DNA from: Gammaproteobacteria bacterium
GTDB lineage: Bacteria; Pseudomonadota; Gammaproteobacteria; CAJXQU01
Reading direction: 5' to 3'
Assembly (NCBI GenBank): GCA_026984775.1
Contig: JALSRM010000043.1
Location: 99,374 to 163,373, forward strand
DNA: 64,000 nt
Under the pieces are notes generated by a model. It saw only the letters and a list, made by a program, of their open reading frames with translations, was not told the origin of the DNA and ran no database searches. Of this stretch, positions 8,897-17,086 are shown piece after piece. The first letter of the stretch is position 1, and each line of letters opens with the position of its first letter. The translations under genes and the position numbers were made by a program.

Positions 8897-10127
8897 ATTT
8901 CTGCCCTAATTCGTTCCAATGTGATAGTTCTTCTGCAACTCGTTTTCTGAAGCCGTAATCCACGGGTTCATTGATCATGAGGGCAAAAGGCAGCCATTTT
9001 CCCTGCCGGTTGATGTAGCCTGCATAGGTACTGATGCCCTTCAAGGTGCCACTTTTGGCCAAGATGCCATCTGTTTGTTTTCGCAGTAAATCGCGCCAAG
9101 CTGAAAACCGCTGCAAGACATCGATCAGCTGCTGTGCGCTGAGCCTGTTTTTGCGGGAGATCCCTGAACCTTCCACAATAGAAAAATCCTGCCAGTTGAA
9201 CAAACGATTGATCTGTTCTGTCGCCACAGATCGAGATTTCTCCATATTGGCTGGTGCACCTTGTTTTTCAACACCTAACAATAGAAACAATTGGTTGGCG
9301 ATAAAATTGTTCGAGTACTGCAACATTGCACGGATGATTTCGGGAAGTGCGTGGCTGTTCCGATGACGATAATAAGGGAAGCGGGTGTCTGGAAAACTTC
9401 CCTTAAGGATTTGTGCTTGCACAATTTCTACACCCTGCCTTTTGAGCTTGGCCATCAGGATTTCTGCAAACAGGCGGGCACTCTGGTTTTGATCGACAAG
9501 CCTGATTCGGTGTTGGCCAGAGGGCAGATTCTTTGACAGTTCTTTCATGAGGAGTGTCAGTGGTGTCTGTTTTTCAGCACTGAATGTTTGTCCATTCTCT
9601 CTTCGAATATTGATCGTATTGAAATTGGCTGCCAGTGGTGCAAGTGGAGCATCGTACGGATTATTTGTATCCGTTTGACCATCGACATGAATTCGTGAGT
9701 CAAAATAGCTCTCATCAATACCGATCCCATTAATCACTTTTAGACCTTTTTTCTGCAGCCCCATCACAATCTGATCGATTTCTTCCGAGATCAGAAAAGG
9801 GTCCCCATAACCTTTTATCCACAGAATATTGTCGTGATCGAGGCCAAAGTCAGTGACAAAGTCATGTTTCTGACCCCATGTTTCCAGTGCTAGCAGTGCA
9901 GTGACCAGCTTCAGTGTGGAGGCCGGGATCATGGGCTTTTCAGGCCGCAGGCTGACTAGTTTATGACCGGAAGTATCAACCATGAGAAGACTGGCTTCTT
10001 CAAGTCTTTCAAGGGAGTGCAGGCCTGCGAAACCTGTTTCTGCACAGGTTATCTGTGGAAGAGATGCGAGATTCAGAAATAGCAGAAGGAGAAAAGATTT
10101 TAACGAGATCGTATTTCCTGCATTCAT
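8895..10127 (-). CDS. dacB: D-alanyl-D-alanine carboxypeptidase/endopeptidase, PBP4 type
   Basis: The product is a periplasmic penicillin-binding protein of peptidase family S13 that trims or cleaves peptidoglycan cross-links. The signature motifs are present: Ser-Thr-Leu-Lys (nucleophile Ser at about 70 from the chosen start), Tyr-Ser-Asn-Asn, and Lys-Ser-Gly-Thr near the C-terminus. A signal peptide follows the start. The frame stays open upstream to 10232, but those 35 residues are not signal-like. ATG at 10127 follows GGAAAGG and leads straight into the hydrophobic stretch, so it is preferred (410 residues, somewhat shorter than the E. coli enzyme). The gene is convergent with the dihaem cytochrome gene. 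Confidence 0.88.
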   Translation of the reverse strand: MNAGNTISLKSFLLLLFLNLASLPQITCAETGFAGLHSLERLEEASLLMVDTSGHKLVSLRPEKPMIPASTLKLVTALLALETWGQKHDFVTDFGLDHDNILWIKGYGDPFLISEEIDQIVMGLQKKGLKVINGIGIDESYFDSRIHVDGQTDTNNPYDAPLAPLAANFNTINIRRENGQTFSAEKQTPLTLLMKELSKNLPSGQHRIRLVDQNQSARLFAEILMAKLKRQGVEIVQAQILKGSFPDTRFPYYRHRNSHALPEIIRAMLQYSNNFIANQLFLLLGVEKQGAPANMEKSRSVATEQINRLFNWQDFSIVEGSGISRKNRLSAQQLIDVLQRFSAWRDLLRKQTDGILAKSGTLKGISTYAGYINRQGKWLPFALMINEPVDYGFRKRVAEELSHWNELGQK

Positions 10128-10248
10128 TCCAGACCTTTCCTGACAATGGAGCCCTCTGTGGCAAGCGTACTTAATAATAAAAAAGTGTCTGAGACATATT
10201 GTCGCACTAAGATTGTTGAGGTAGGATAGCATTGAACCGGTTAAATCA

Positions 10249-10262
10249 ATGATCTAGATCAA
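10249..10262. promoter_or_regulatory. Near-consensus FNR/Anr-type box upstream of the cox operon
   Basis: ATGATCTAGATCAA differs from the FNR consensus TTGAT-N4-ATCAA at one base. It ends 28 bases before the first gene of the oxidase operon. A possible -10 (TATTAT) at 10265-10270 would place the box between -35 and -10, a position expected to repress when FNR is active. The match and the promoter assignment are by eye. Confidence 0.45.
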
Positions 10263-10290
10263 ACTATTATAAAAAAATCGGGGTGGGAGC

Positions 10291-10815
10291 TTGATTACAG
10301 TAAAAGCAAAACCCGTTGAATCTGAACGGTTCTTTGTGATTCAACCTAATGCATCGCTTACCAAGCAGGGTGCAAGGGTATTTTTGGGCTTTATTGTTTT
10401 CGTTTCACTCCTTGTCTTAGCACGTTTCCTGTTGCTGGGTGCTTGGTTCGTTCTTCCTTTCACCATTCTTGAAGTCGCTTTTATTGGTTTCATTCTTCAC
10501 CTCATCTTAAAGGCAAACCGACAGGTTGAAATGATTTCTGTTAGTAACAATGGTATTCGCATAGTAAAACTAACGGATCAGGAAAGGGAAGAGTGGCATT
10601 TTGATCCATACTGGGCACAAGTCGAGCTAAAACACAGTCCGCATGACTGGTATCCAAGCAAGCTGATCATCCGTTCTCATGGACGAGCTGTTGAACTGGC
10701 GTCATGTTTGACGAACAGTGAACGGGAGGAACTGGCGGAAGCATTGAAAGAATCAGTATTTTCCTCCAGAAACTTCCAAGAGCATGATAACCATAATAAA
10801 CAAATAGAAAAATGA
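10291..10815 (+). CDS. DUF2244 membrane protein, first gene of the cox operon
   Basis: The 174-residue protein has two membrane helices (about 29-47 and 50-70), followed by a cytoplasmic domain with the DUF2244 pattern: a FDPYWAQVEL segment and a Trp-Tyr-Pro-Ser-Lys-Leu / Ser-His-Gly-Arg region. It begins with TTG, supported by GGGGTGGGAG immediately upstream. DUF2244 genes commonly precede cytochrome c oxidase subunit II, as here, which suggests an assembly or accessory role. That role has not been defined. Confidence 0.82.
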   Translation: MITVKAKPVESERFFVIQPNASLTKQGARVFLGFIVFVSLLVLARFLLLGAWFVLPFTILEVAFIGFILHLILKANRQVEMISVSNNGIRIVKLTDQEREEWHFDPYWAQVELKHSPHDWYPSKLIIRSHGRAVELASCLTNSEREELAEALKESVFSSRNFQEHDNHNKQIEK

Positions 10816-10841
10816 GTGTGTACTTAAATCTGGAGAGAGGC

Positions 10842-11966
10842 ATGAAATCTATCAAGAACAAAATTGCCGGTCTGGCTGGAATGGCAGGTCTGCTGTTGAG
10901 TAGTGAGGTAATTGCGAAAAGCAAATATAACTTGCCGGAGCCGGCGGATCCTATTGTTCAGCAAATATTTGATGTCCATATGGTGACGTCCGCGATCGCG
11001 ACGATCATCATGATTATTGTCACTCTGATCATCGTCTACTCTTTGATCGTTCATCGAAAGGACAAAGGTTATGTTGCTGATCAGAACTTTCATAAAAGCT
11101 GGTTTGGCCGCTGGGCATGGTTGCTGGTACCGCTCATCGTGCTTGGAATAGATTTCAGTATTGCAAAAACGGCACATAAAACGATGGAAACCATCTATGA
11201 TGAGCACCCTGAATCAGATATGACTGTCAAAATCATCGGCTCACAGTGGAAATGGTCATATGAGTATATGGATTCTGGAATCAAGCTGACCAGTAACCTG
11301 AACAGGGATTTGACACCGAAAGATGAATTCTATTTAAGAGATGTAGATCAGCCCTTGATACTTCCTGTCAATACCAAGATCCGCCTATTGCATACTACTA
11401 CCGATGTCTTACACAACTGGTGGGTCCCTCAGATTGCCTATAAGGTCGATGCCATCCCTGGTTATATTACAGAGACACGAACGGAAATCCTGAAAGAAGG
11501 CACCTATCGGGGGCAATGTGCTGAGAACTGTGGAACAGGCCATGCTTTTATGCCTATCGTCGTGAAAGCAGTGAGTAAGGACGAATTTGCCAAATGGCAG
11601 GAAGAACAAGTTGCCGCTGCTGCTGCTGCCGCCGCCGAGGCTTCTTCTGATAAAGAATGGACGATGGAAGAATTGTTTGCCAAAGGAAAAGAACACTACA
11701 ATAAAACCTGTGTAGCCTGCCATCAGGCCAACGGCGAAGGGGTTCCAGGTGTTTTCCCTGCACTCAAAGGCAGTGCCAAGGCAACAGGTGATGTCAAGGT
11801 TCATATCCAGACTGTTCTCAATGGTGTATCAGGAACGGCCATGGCTGCCTGGAAAGATCAGTTGAATGATCTGGAGATTGCCGCCATTATTACCTATGAG
11901 CGGAACGCATGGGGCAATAATACCGGTGATGTGGTGCAACCAAAACAGGTTGCGGCTGAGAGATAA
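10842..11966 (+). CDS. coxB: Cytochrome c oxidase subunit II with C-terminal cytochrome c domain
   Basis: Subunit II accepts electrons from cytochrome c and passes them through the CuA centre to subunit I. A signal sequence and two membrane helices are followed by a cupredoxin domain with the CuA ligands in CAENCGTGHAFM. After an Ala-rich linker comes a fused class I cytochrome c domain with haem motif CVACH. The fusion is the caa3-like arrangement. The start at 10842 is chosen over an in-frame ATG at 10812 because GGAGAGAGG precedes it and the signal sequence starts there (374 residues). It is followed closely by coxA. Confidence 0.95.
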   Translation: MKSIKNKIAGLAGMAGLLLSSEVIAKSKYNLPEPADPIVQQIFDVHMVTSAIATIIMIIVTLIIVYSLIVHRKDKGYVADQNFHKSWFGRWAWLLVPLIVLGIDFSIAKTAHKTMETIYDEHPESDMTVKIIGSQWKWSYEYMDSGIKLTSNLNRDLTPKDEFYLRDVDQPLILPVNTKIRLLHTTTDVLHNWWVPQIAYKVDAIPGYITETRTEILKEGTYRGQCAENCGTGHAFMPIVVKAVSKDEFAKWQEEQVAAAAAAAAEASSDKEWTMEELFAKGKEHYNKTCVACHQANGEGVPGVFPALKGSAKATGDVKVHIQTVLNGVSGTAMAAWKDQLNDLEIAAIITYERNAWGNNTGDVVQPKQVAAER

Positions 11967-12015
11967 AAAATGCAGTAGAAGAGTAGAAATTTATGTTAGG
12001 AAGAGGAGATCGACT

Positions 12016-13617
12016 ATGAGTACTGATATAGCACACGAAGAACATCACCACGGACCTCCCAAAGGAATCGGTCGCTGGTTGTTCAGTACCAATCACAAGG
12101 ATATCGGCACCATGTATCTGGTGTTTGCTCTGACAATGTTGTTTGTAGGTGGTGCAAGTGCCATGTATATCCGGGCAGAGCTGTTTATGCCTGGTGTTCA
12201 GTTCATGGAACCCGACTTCTATAACAACATGGTGACCAACCATGCACTGATCATGGTCTTTGCTGTTGTCATGCCAGCAGCGGCTGGGTTGGCTAACTGG
12301 ATGATTCCAATGATGATTGGAGCACCCGATATGGCGCTGCCAAGATTGAATAACCTGAGCTTCTGGTTGCTCCCTGCGGCTGCGGTCATGTTGATTTTAT
12401 CCACTGTCGTGCCTTTCCTTCCTGGAGGTGGATCTGCAATCAACACCGGTTGGACACTCTATCCTCCCTTATCGATCCAGACCGGTATGGCGATGGATTT
12501 TGCGATCTTTACAGTTCATATTTTGGGTGTCTCATCCATCCTGGCATCGATCAATATTGTTGTGACCATTCTCAATATGCGTGCACCGGGAATGACCCTG
12601 TTCAAGATGCCCATGTTCTGTTGGGCATGGCTGTTTACAGGATTGCTGTTGATTATCATTGCGCCGGTTCTCGCCGGTGGTGTCACCATGCTGTTGTTCG
12701 ACAGACATTTCGGCACCAGTTTCTTTGATGCTGCGGGGGGAGGTGATCCTGTCCTGTTCCAGCACCTGTTCTGGTTTTTCGGCCATCCTGAGGTATATGT
12801 ACTGTTACTACCTTCGATTGGTGTGCTGGCCATGATCATCCCCACCTTTGCCCGTAAACCCTTGTTCGGGTATAACTCGTTAGTTGGTGGAATGGCTATC
12901 TTGTTCACACTGGGGCTGGTTGCCTGGGCTCATCATCAATATACCGTTGGCATGGCCGCCGGACCAACCACTTGGTTCATGATCATTACGATTTTGATCT
13001 CGATTCCGGTGGGTTTGATGTTATTGAACTTCATGATGACCATGTGGCGGGGAGCAATGACCTTCGAAACCCCAATGTTATTTGCGGTGGCCATCGTTCT
13101 TATGTTCTCGTTTGCCGGTGTCACGGGTATCATGCTTGCAGTGGTCCCTGCTGATCTTGAATACCACGATAGCATGTTCGTTGTTGCGCATTTTCACTAT
13201 GCATTGATCCCTGGCGCTTTGATGGGGCTTCTTGCAGCAGCCTTTTACTGGTTGCCCAAATGGACGGGTAATATGTATGACGAGCGGCTTGGCAAGATCT
13301 TTTTCTGGTGGAATGTGATTTCATTCAATATCACTTTTTTCCCACAACATTTTTATGGTCTTGCAGGAATGCCCCGACGTATCGTCGACTATAACCCGGC
13401 ATTTGCCGATCTGAACATGATTTCCAGTCTTGGTGCATTCGCCTACGGTTTGTCTCACTTGTTGTTTCTCTACATAGTGATCAAAACAGTCAGAGGAGGC
13501 GTGAAAGCCGGGAACAAACCTTGGGAAGGAGCACAGATTGGGACACCTGGCCTGGAGTGGGATTTGTCGTCTCCCCCTCCTTTTCATAGTTTCACAACAC
13601 CTCCGGTCGTCAAGTGA
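12016..13617 (+). CDS. coxA: Cytochrome c oxidase subunit I (aa3 type)
   Basis: This is the catalytic subunit of an A-type haem-copper oxidase (533 residues, 12 helices), reducing oxygen and pumping protons in the inner membrane. Key ligands are intact: GHPEVY (CuB His plus cross-linked Tyr), the WAHHQYTVGM pair of CuB histidines, and AHFHYAL for haem a3 and haem a. The canonical helix-VI Tyr is therefore present. The start at 12016 follows a GAGGAG ribosome-binding site; the in-frame extension to 11866 lies inside coxB and is rejected. It needs haem A, although no ctaA lies in this cluster. Confidence 0.97.
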   Translation: MSTDIAHEEHHHGPPKGIGRWLFSTNHKDIGTMYLVFALTMLFVGGASAMYIRAELFMPGVQFMEPDFYNNMVTNHALIMVFAVVMPAAAGLANWMIPMMIGAPDMALPRLNNLSFWLLPAAAVMLILSTVVPFLPGGGSAINTGWTLYPPLSIQTGMAMDFAIFTVHILGVSSILASINIVVTILNMRAPGMTLFKMPMFCWAWLFTGLLLIIIAPVLAGGVTMLLFDRHFGTSFFDAAGGGDPVLFQHLFWFFGHPEVYVLLLPSIGVLAMIIPTFARKPLFGYNSLVGGMAILFTLGLVAWAHHQYTVGMAAGPTTWFMIITILISIPVGLMLLNFMMTMWRGAMTFETPMLFAVAIVLMFSFAGVTGIMLAVVPADLEYHDSMFVVAHFHYALIPGALMGLLAAAFYWLPKWTGNMYDERLGKIFFWWNVISFNITFFPQHFYGLAGMPRRIVDYNPAFADLNMISSLGAFAYGLSHLLFLYIVIKTVRGGVKAGNKPWEGAQIGTPGLEWDLSSPPPFHSFTTPPVVK

Positions 13618-13626
13618 TACTGGTAT

Positions 13627-13651
13627 GACCCCGCCGGTTTTAGGTGGGGTC
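13627..13651 (+). other. Hairpin between coxA and the small cox gene
   Basis: GACCCCGCC and GGTGGGGTC pair over nine bases with one mismatch and a seven-base loop, just after the coxA stop. No U-run follows. It is more likely an RNA-stability or processing element, or a partial attenuator, than a full terminator. Confidence 0.5.
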
Positions 13652-13685
13652 ATCTTGTCCAAATAATTGAGGTGTAGTTTTGGAA

Positions 13686-13814
13686 ATGGAAGAGGATAAA
13701 CAGAAGCAACAAAGCAAAGCCAATATTCGGCTTGCCTTGGGGTTGGGTTTTGTAGCATTACTTGCCATGCTGACAACCATGTATGCCATGAGTGGTGCAA
13801 AGATTCCGACATGA
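13686..13814 (+). CDS. Small single-pass protein of the cox operon (oxidase small assembly protein-like)
   Basis: This 42-residue product has a charged N-terminus rich in Lys and Gln and one membrane helix (about 15-35). It fits the short protein often found between subunit I and ctaG genes in proteobacterial cox operons and named cytochrome oxidase small assembly protein. The ATG at 13686 has a GAGGTG about 15 bases upstream; a TTG at 13680 is an alternative start. The stop overlaps the ctaG start (ATGA), indicating translational coupling. Function is inferred from position and topology. Confidence 0.7.
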   Translation: MEEDKQKQQSKANIRLALGLGFVALLAMLTTMYAMSGAKIPT

Positions 13815-14437
13815 GGGACAAAACATTGCAAAACGGTCTAGAACAGACGCATGAGAAAAACAAAAAAACAACACGCCTATTGCTATTGATCGTCGTAGGT
13901 ATGTTCGGGTTTGGTTTTGCAATGGTTCCTTTATACCGACTTGTCTGTAATGTGGCCGGTATCGGTATCAGTGGTGCAGCAAACAGTGGGCGCATTATTG
14001 ATAAGAGTGGACATCCGCGCAGCATCGACAAGGAACGGCTGGTGACCATTCAATTTGATTCTTTGATCAATGAAGGCTTGCAATGGGAATTCCATCCTTT
14101 GGTAAAAGAGATGAAGGTTCATCCAGGGAAACCCTATGAAGTAAGTTACTACGCAAAAAACAATTCAGGTAAAAAAGTCGTTGCCCAAGCTATTCCGGGA
14201 ATTACACCTTGGCAGGCGACTTCTTATTTCCATAAAACGGAATGTTTTTGTTTCACACAACAGACACTGGATTCGGGTGAGGAAAAGGATATGCCTTTGA
14301 AGTTTATCATTGACCCAGATTTACCAAAGGATATAAAAGTAGTTACCTTGTCCTATACTTTTATGGATACAGATAGATCTTCACTTCGTAAGAAACGAGA
14401 ACTCAATCTGCCCTCAGATAATAAGCATAAAGGTTGA
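13811..14437 (+). CDS. ctaG: Cytochrome c oxidase assembly protein CtaG/Cox11
   Basis: Cox11-type proteins deliver copper to the CuB site of subunit I. The 208-residue product has an N-terminal cytoplasmic segment, one membrane helix (about 19-39) and a periplasmic immunoglobulin-like domain. The hallmark copper-binding motif CFCF occurs as TECFCFTQQ. The gene overlaps the preceding small gene by four bases and lies directly before subunit III, the common arrangement. Confidence 0.93.
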   Translation: MRDKTLQNGLEQTHEKNKKTTRLLLLIVVGMFGFGFAMVPLYRLVCNVAGIGISGAANSGRIIDKSGHPRSIDKERLVTIQFDSLINEGLQWEFHPLVKEMKVHPGKPYEVSYYAKNNSGKKVVAQAIPGITPWQATSYFHKTECFCFTQQTLDSGEEKDMPLKFIIDPDLPKDIKVVTLSYTFMDTDRSSLRKKRELNLPSDNKHKG

Positions 14438-14484
14438 TCTTTTAAAATTAACAACGACTAAAACAAGCAAAAAGGCGGAAAAAA

Positions 14485-15366
14485 ATGACAACACATGATC
14501 AATACTATGTACCTGAAGGAAGTAAATGGCCTATTATTGCAAGCTCGGGTGTGCTGACGCTCCTGGCGGGCATTGCCTTGGCTATTAATGGCATTAATGG
14601 AGCAGTAGCCATGATAATCGTAGGCCTAGTTATCATGGCAATTTTGTTTTTTGGCTGGTTCAGTGAGGTCATCCATGAGTCAAGGGAAGGTTATTATAAT
14701 GAACAAGTTGATTCATCTTTCCGCCAGGGGATGATGTGGTTCATTGGCTCAGAAGTCTTTTTCTTTGCCTGTTTCTTTGGAAGTTATTATTACCTGCGGG
14801 AGATCACGCTTCCCTATTTGGGTGGAGAAGGACATCTGGGTAAAACAAACATGCTTTGGGAAGGGTTCAAAAGTACCTGGCCTCTGCTTGATCTACCAGC
14901 AACAGAAGGTATCAGGGGGCATTACATTGAGGCTAAAGAGGCAATGGGGGCCTGGGGCATTCCTGCCTTGAACACTGCAATCCTTCTCTCCAGTGGGGGC
15001 ACACTGACGTGGGCCCATTGGGGATTGAAGAATAATAACAGAAAGCAGTTGAAGATTGGTCTGGCCTTGACAATCATTTTGGGTGTGACTTTCTTCCTGT
15101 TACAAGTCAAGGAATATGGTCATGCCTATACCGAGCTTCATTTGACTTTGCAATCGGGATTATATGGTTCTATCTTTTATCTTTTAACGGGTTTTCATGG
15201 TTTCCATGTTGTAGTAGGCGCAATTATGCTTATGGCCATTTTTGGAAGGGCACTGAAAGGCCATTTTTCACCCCATAATCATTTTGCATTCGAAGCTGTT
15301 GCCTGGTACTGGCATTTCGTGGACGTAGTCTGGCTGGGGCTGTTTATTTTTGTCTATTGGTTATAG
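14485..15366 (+). CDS. coxC: Cytochrome c oxidase subunit III
   Basis: The 293-residue product is a seven-helix subunit III, which stabilises the oxidase core. Recognisable features include the Glu-rich helix III segment IGSEVFFFACFFGSYYY, the GFHGFHVVVG motif and the terminal WYWHFVDVVWLGLF. GGCGGA precedes the ATG by a suitable distance. A perfect hairpin follows the stop codon and probably terminates the core coxB-A-ctaG-C transcript. Confidence 0.95.
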   Translation: MTTHDQYYVPEGSKWPIIASSGVLTLLAGIALAINGINGAVAMIIVGLVIMAILFFGWFSEVIHESREGYYNEQVDSSFRQGMMWFIGSEVFFFACFFGSYYYLREITLPYLGGEGHLGKTNMLWEGFKSTWPLLDLPATEGIRGHYIEAKEAMGAWGIPALNTAILLSSGGTLTWAHWGLKNNNRKQLKIGLALTIILGVTFFLLQVKEYGHAYTELHLTLQSGLYGSIFYLLTGFHGFHVVVGAIMLMAIFGRALKGHFSPHNHFAFEAVAWYWHFVDVVWLGLFIFVYWL

Positions 15367-15372
15367 TTCCGG

Positions 15373-15411
15373 AAGACAATAGAGGCCACAAGCGGTGGCC
15401 TCTATTGTCTT
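15373..15411. terminator. Strong bidirectional terminator hairpin
   Basis: AAGACAATAGAGGCCAC and its exact complement form a 17-base-pair stem with a five-base loop. It sits between coxC (plus strand) and the convergent DUF2909 gene (minus strand). A- and T-rich stem ends can supply the U-tract in each direction. Confidence 0.85.
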
Positions 15412-15435
15412 GTATCGGAAAATATAACGTTGTCT

Positions 15436-15633
15436 CTACATGTTTGGATGGATTTGACCTGTAAGATAACCAATCATTATCATGAGAAAGAGACCAATCG
15501 ACAGGACAATTCTTATGGTTAATGAGGTGGCCAGTCGATTGCTTTTATGATCATCCCTGAAAAGGAAAATGGCACCTGAAGCCAGGCTCAATAAAATCAG
15601 GGCGAGTATCACCAAAATAATAATTTTAAACAT
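15436..15633 (-). CDS. DUF2909 twin-transmembrane protein
   Basis: The 65-residue protein is two hydrophobic helices (about 3-25 and 40-60) joined by a short charged loop (FRDDHKSNR). This matches DUF2909 twin-transmembrane proteins, found in oxidase gene clusters of gamma- and betaproteobacteria, such as next to SURF1 in Pseudomonas. It is encoded opposite to the surrounding cox genes, which is also the usual orientation. Its function is unknown; an accessory role in oxidase biogenesis is inferred from context. Confidence 0.85.
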   Translation of the reverse strand: MFKIIILVILALILLSLASGAIFLFRDDHKSNRLATSLTIRIVLSIGLFLMIMIGYLTGQIHPNM

Positions 15634-15693
15634 ACATCACCTTTTAGAAAGGTAGCATTAGGTTCCACGGCATTCTACTCCAGTACAAGGGAA

Positions 15694-16449
15694 ATGGATA
15701 TATCCCGTATTATGAAGACAGGACATTATAAATTTAACACTGATCCAAAATCACTCATTATTGCAACCATGATCATTGCTGTGTTGATCTCATTGGGGTT
15801 CTGGCAGGTGGCTCGGCGCAATGAAAAATTGGCGATTGAGCAACAAATTATCAATAAAAACAGTGGTGAAGTGGTTCAGCTAAATGAGATAAATTCAACC
15901 GATCCTCGCGATCTTGAATATCGGAAGGTTCAGGCAAACGGCCACTTTGTTCAACAAGGGATTGTCTATATCGATAATATACCTCATCAAGGTAGATATG
16001 GGTTTAATGTATATGCCCCATTCAAGCTCAAAGGCAAGGAGGTTTATCTCTTGGTCAATCTGGGCTGGATTGCCAATAAAAACGGGAGAAATTTTCTACC
16101 CGATTTCCGAATGGATGAGAAAGAAAAAACGATTACTGGCAGTATCAGGCTTCCTCCAAAACGCCCGTTTGTTGCTAGTTCAACCGAGCAGCTGAAATTA
16201 AAAGAGAAAAACCTGTGGTTGTATATGGACTTGAAGAAGTATGCCAACGAGGCTCCCTTTGATATATACCCATTTGTGATCTATCTTGACCCTGAGAAGG
16301 GAGCTGAATTTATCAGAGAGTGGCCAGTATTCAATCCAAAAACTGCCATGCATACAGGTTATGCGATCATGTGGTTTTCTCTGGCGTTTATCGCATTGAT
16401 CATTTTTATTTATACCAGCTCAAGGAAGTGTGGAGAGGGAACAGAATGA
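15694..16449 (+). CDS. SURF1-family cytochrome oxidase assembly protein
   Basis: SURF1 proteins assist insertion of haem A into subunit I. The product (up to 251 residues) has membrane helices near both ends (about 25-41 and 224-245) enclosing a periplasmic domain. The SURF1 features are LGFWQVARRNEKL after helix 1, the VNLGWI segment and a C-terminal MHTGYAIMWFSLA. AAGGGA lies very close to the ATG at 15694, so an in-frame ATG at 15712 is a possible start. The end overlaps the next gene (ATGA). Confidence 0.88.
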   Translation: MDISRIMKTGHYKFNTDPKSLIIATMIIAVLISLGFWQVARRNEKLAIEQQIINKNSGEVVQLNEINSTDPRDLEYRKVQANGHFVQQGIVYIDNIPHQGRYGFNVYAPFKLKGKEVYLLVNLGWIANKNGRNFLPDFRMDEKEKTITGSIRLPPKRPFVASSTEQLKLKEKNLWLYMDLKKYANEAPFDIYPFVIYLDPEKGAEFIREWPVFNPKTAMHTGYAIMWFSLAFIALIIFIYTSSRKCGEGTE

Positions 16450-17081
16450 CAAAGGGAATGTCATCGGAAGAAATATCACGCCGCAGAAAGACGAGGATGA
16501 TTCTCGTTGTAATGGTGATCCTTTTTTCTGCGCCTTATATAGCCTCCTTTATCCTTTATAAATATGGTGACAAATTTAATCTTGGATCTACCAATTATGG
16601 TCAACTGTTGGGACCGAGGATCCCCTTTCAGTCAGTCGGTTTTGAAACTCTGGATGGGAAGAAAGTGGATGTCGATGCCTACAGGGGTGAGTGGCTCATT
16701 TTGGCTATCGGTTCTTCAAAATGCGATGACACCTGCAAGGCAAATATGTTCAAGATGCGACAGATCAGAAAATTGATGGGAGTAGACAGAGCGTGGATCA
16801 GAAGAGCCTACGCATTGACCGATGCCGAGGACATGGAAGGTCTGCGTGACTTTATGCGAGATTATGAAGGCACTGATCTTTTGAGGGTTACGGAACAAAC
16901 CAGAGTCAATCTTGTTAACCAGCTGAAGATTGATAAAAACAGTCTGGAAGGTCGTATGCTTTTCGTAGATCCGGCAGGCGATATCATTTTATTATACCCT
17001 CCCAATCCGGATCCAAAAGGGGTATATGGTGATCTCAAGAAGGTATATGATGTGTACAAAAGGGCGACTGCACAAGGTTAA
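16446..17081 (+). CDS. Cox-cluster thioredoxin-fold-like membrane protein with Cys-x3-Cys
   Basis: The 211-residue protein has one membrane helix (about 19-38) and a periplasmic domain with CDDTC, a Cys-x3-Cys motif placed as in SCO-type copper chaperones. It resembles the protein encoded between SURF1 and ctaA in Pseudomonas cox clusters. A role in copper or redox handling for CuA maturation is a reasonable inference. The ATG at 16446 overlaps the SURF1 stop and follows GAGAGGGA, so the longer frame from 16320 is rejected. ctaB begins five bases downstream. Confidence 0.75.
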   Translation: MTKGMSSEEISRRRKTRMILVVMVILFSAPYIASFILYKYGDKFNLGSTNYGQLLGPRIPFQSVGFETLDGKKVDVDAYRGEWLILAIGSSKCDDTCKANMFKMRQIRKLMGVDRAWIRRAYALTDAEDMEGLRDFMRDYEGTDLLRVTEQTRVNLVNQLKIDKNSLEGRMLFVDPAGDIILLYPPNPDPKGVYGDLKKVYDVYKRATAQG

Positions 17082-17086
17082 TTGAT

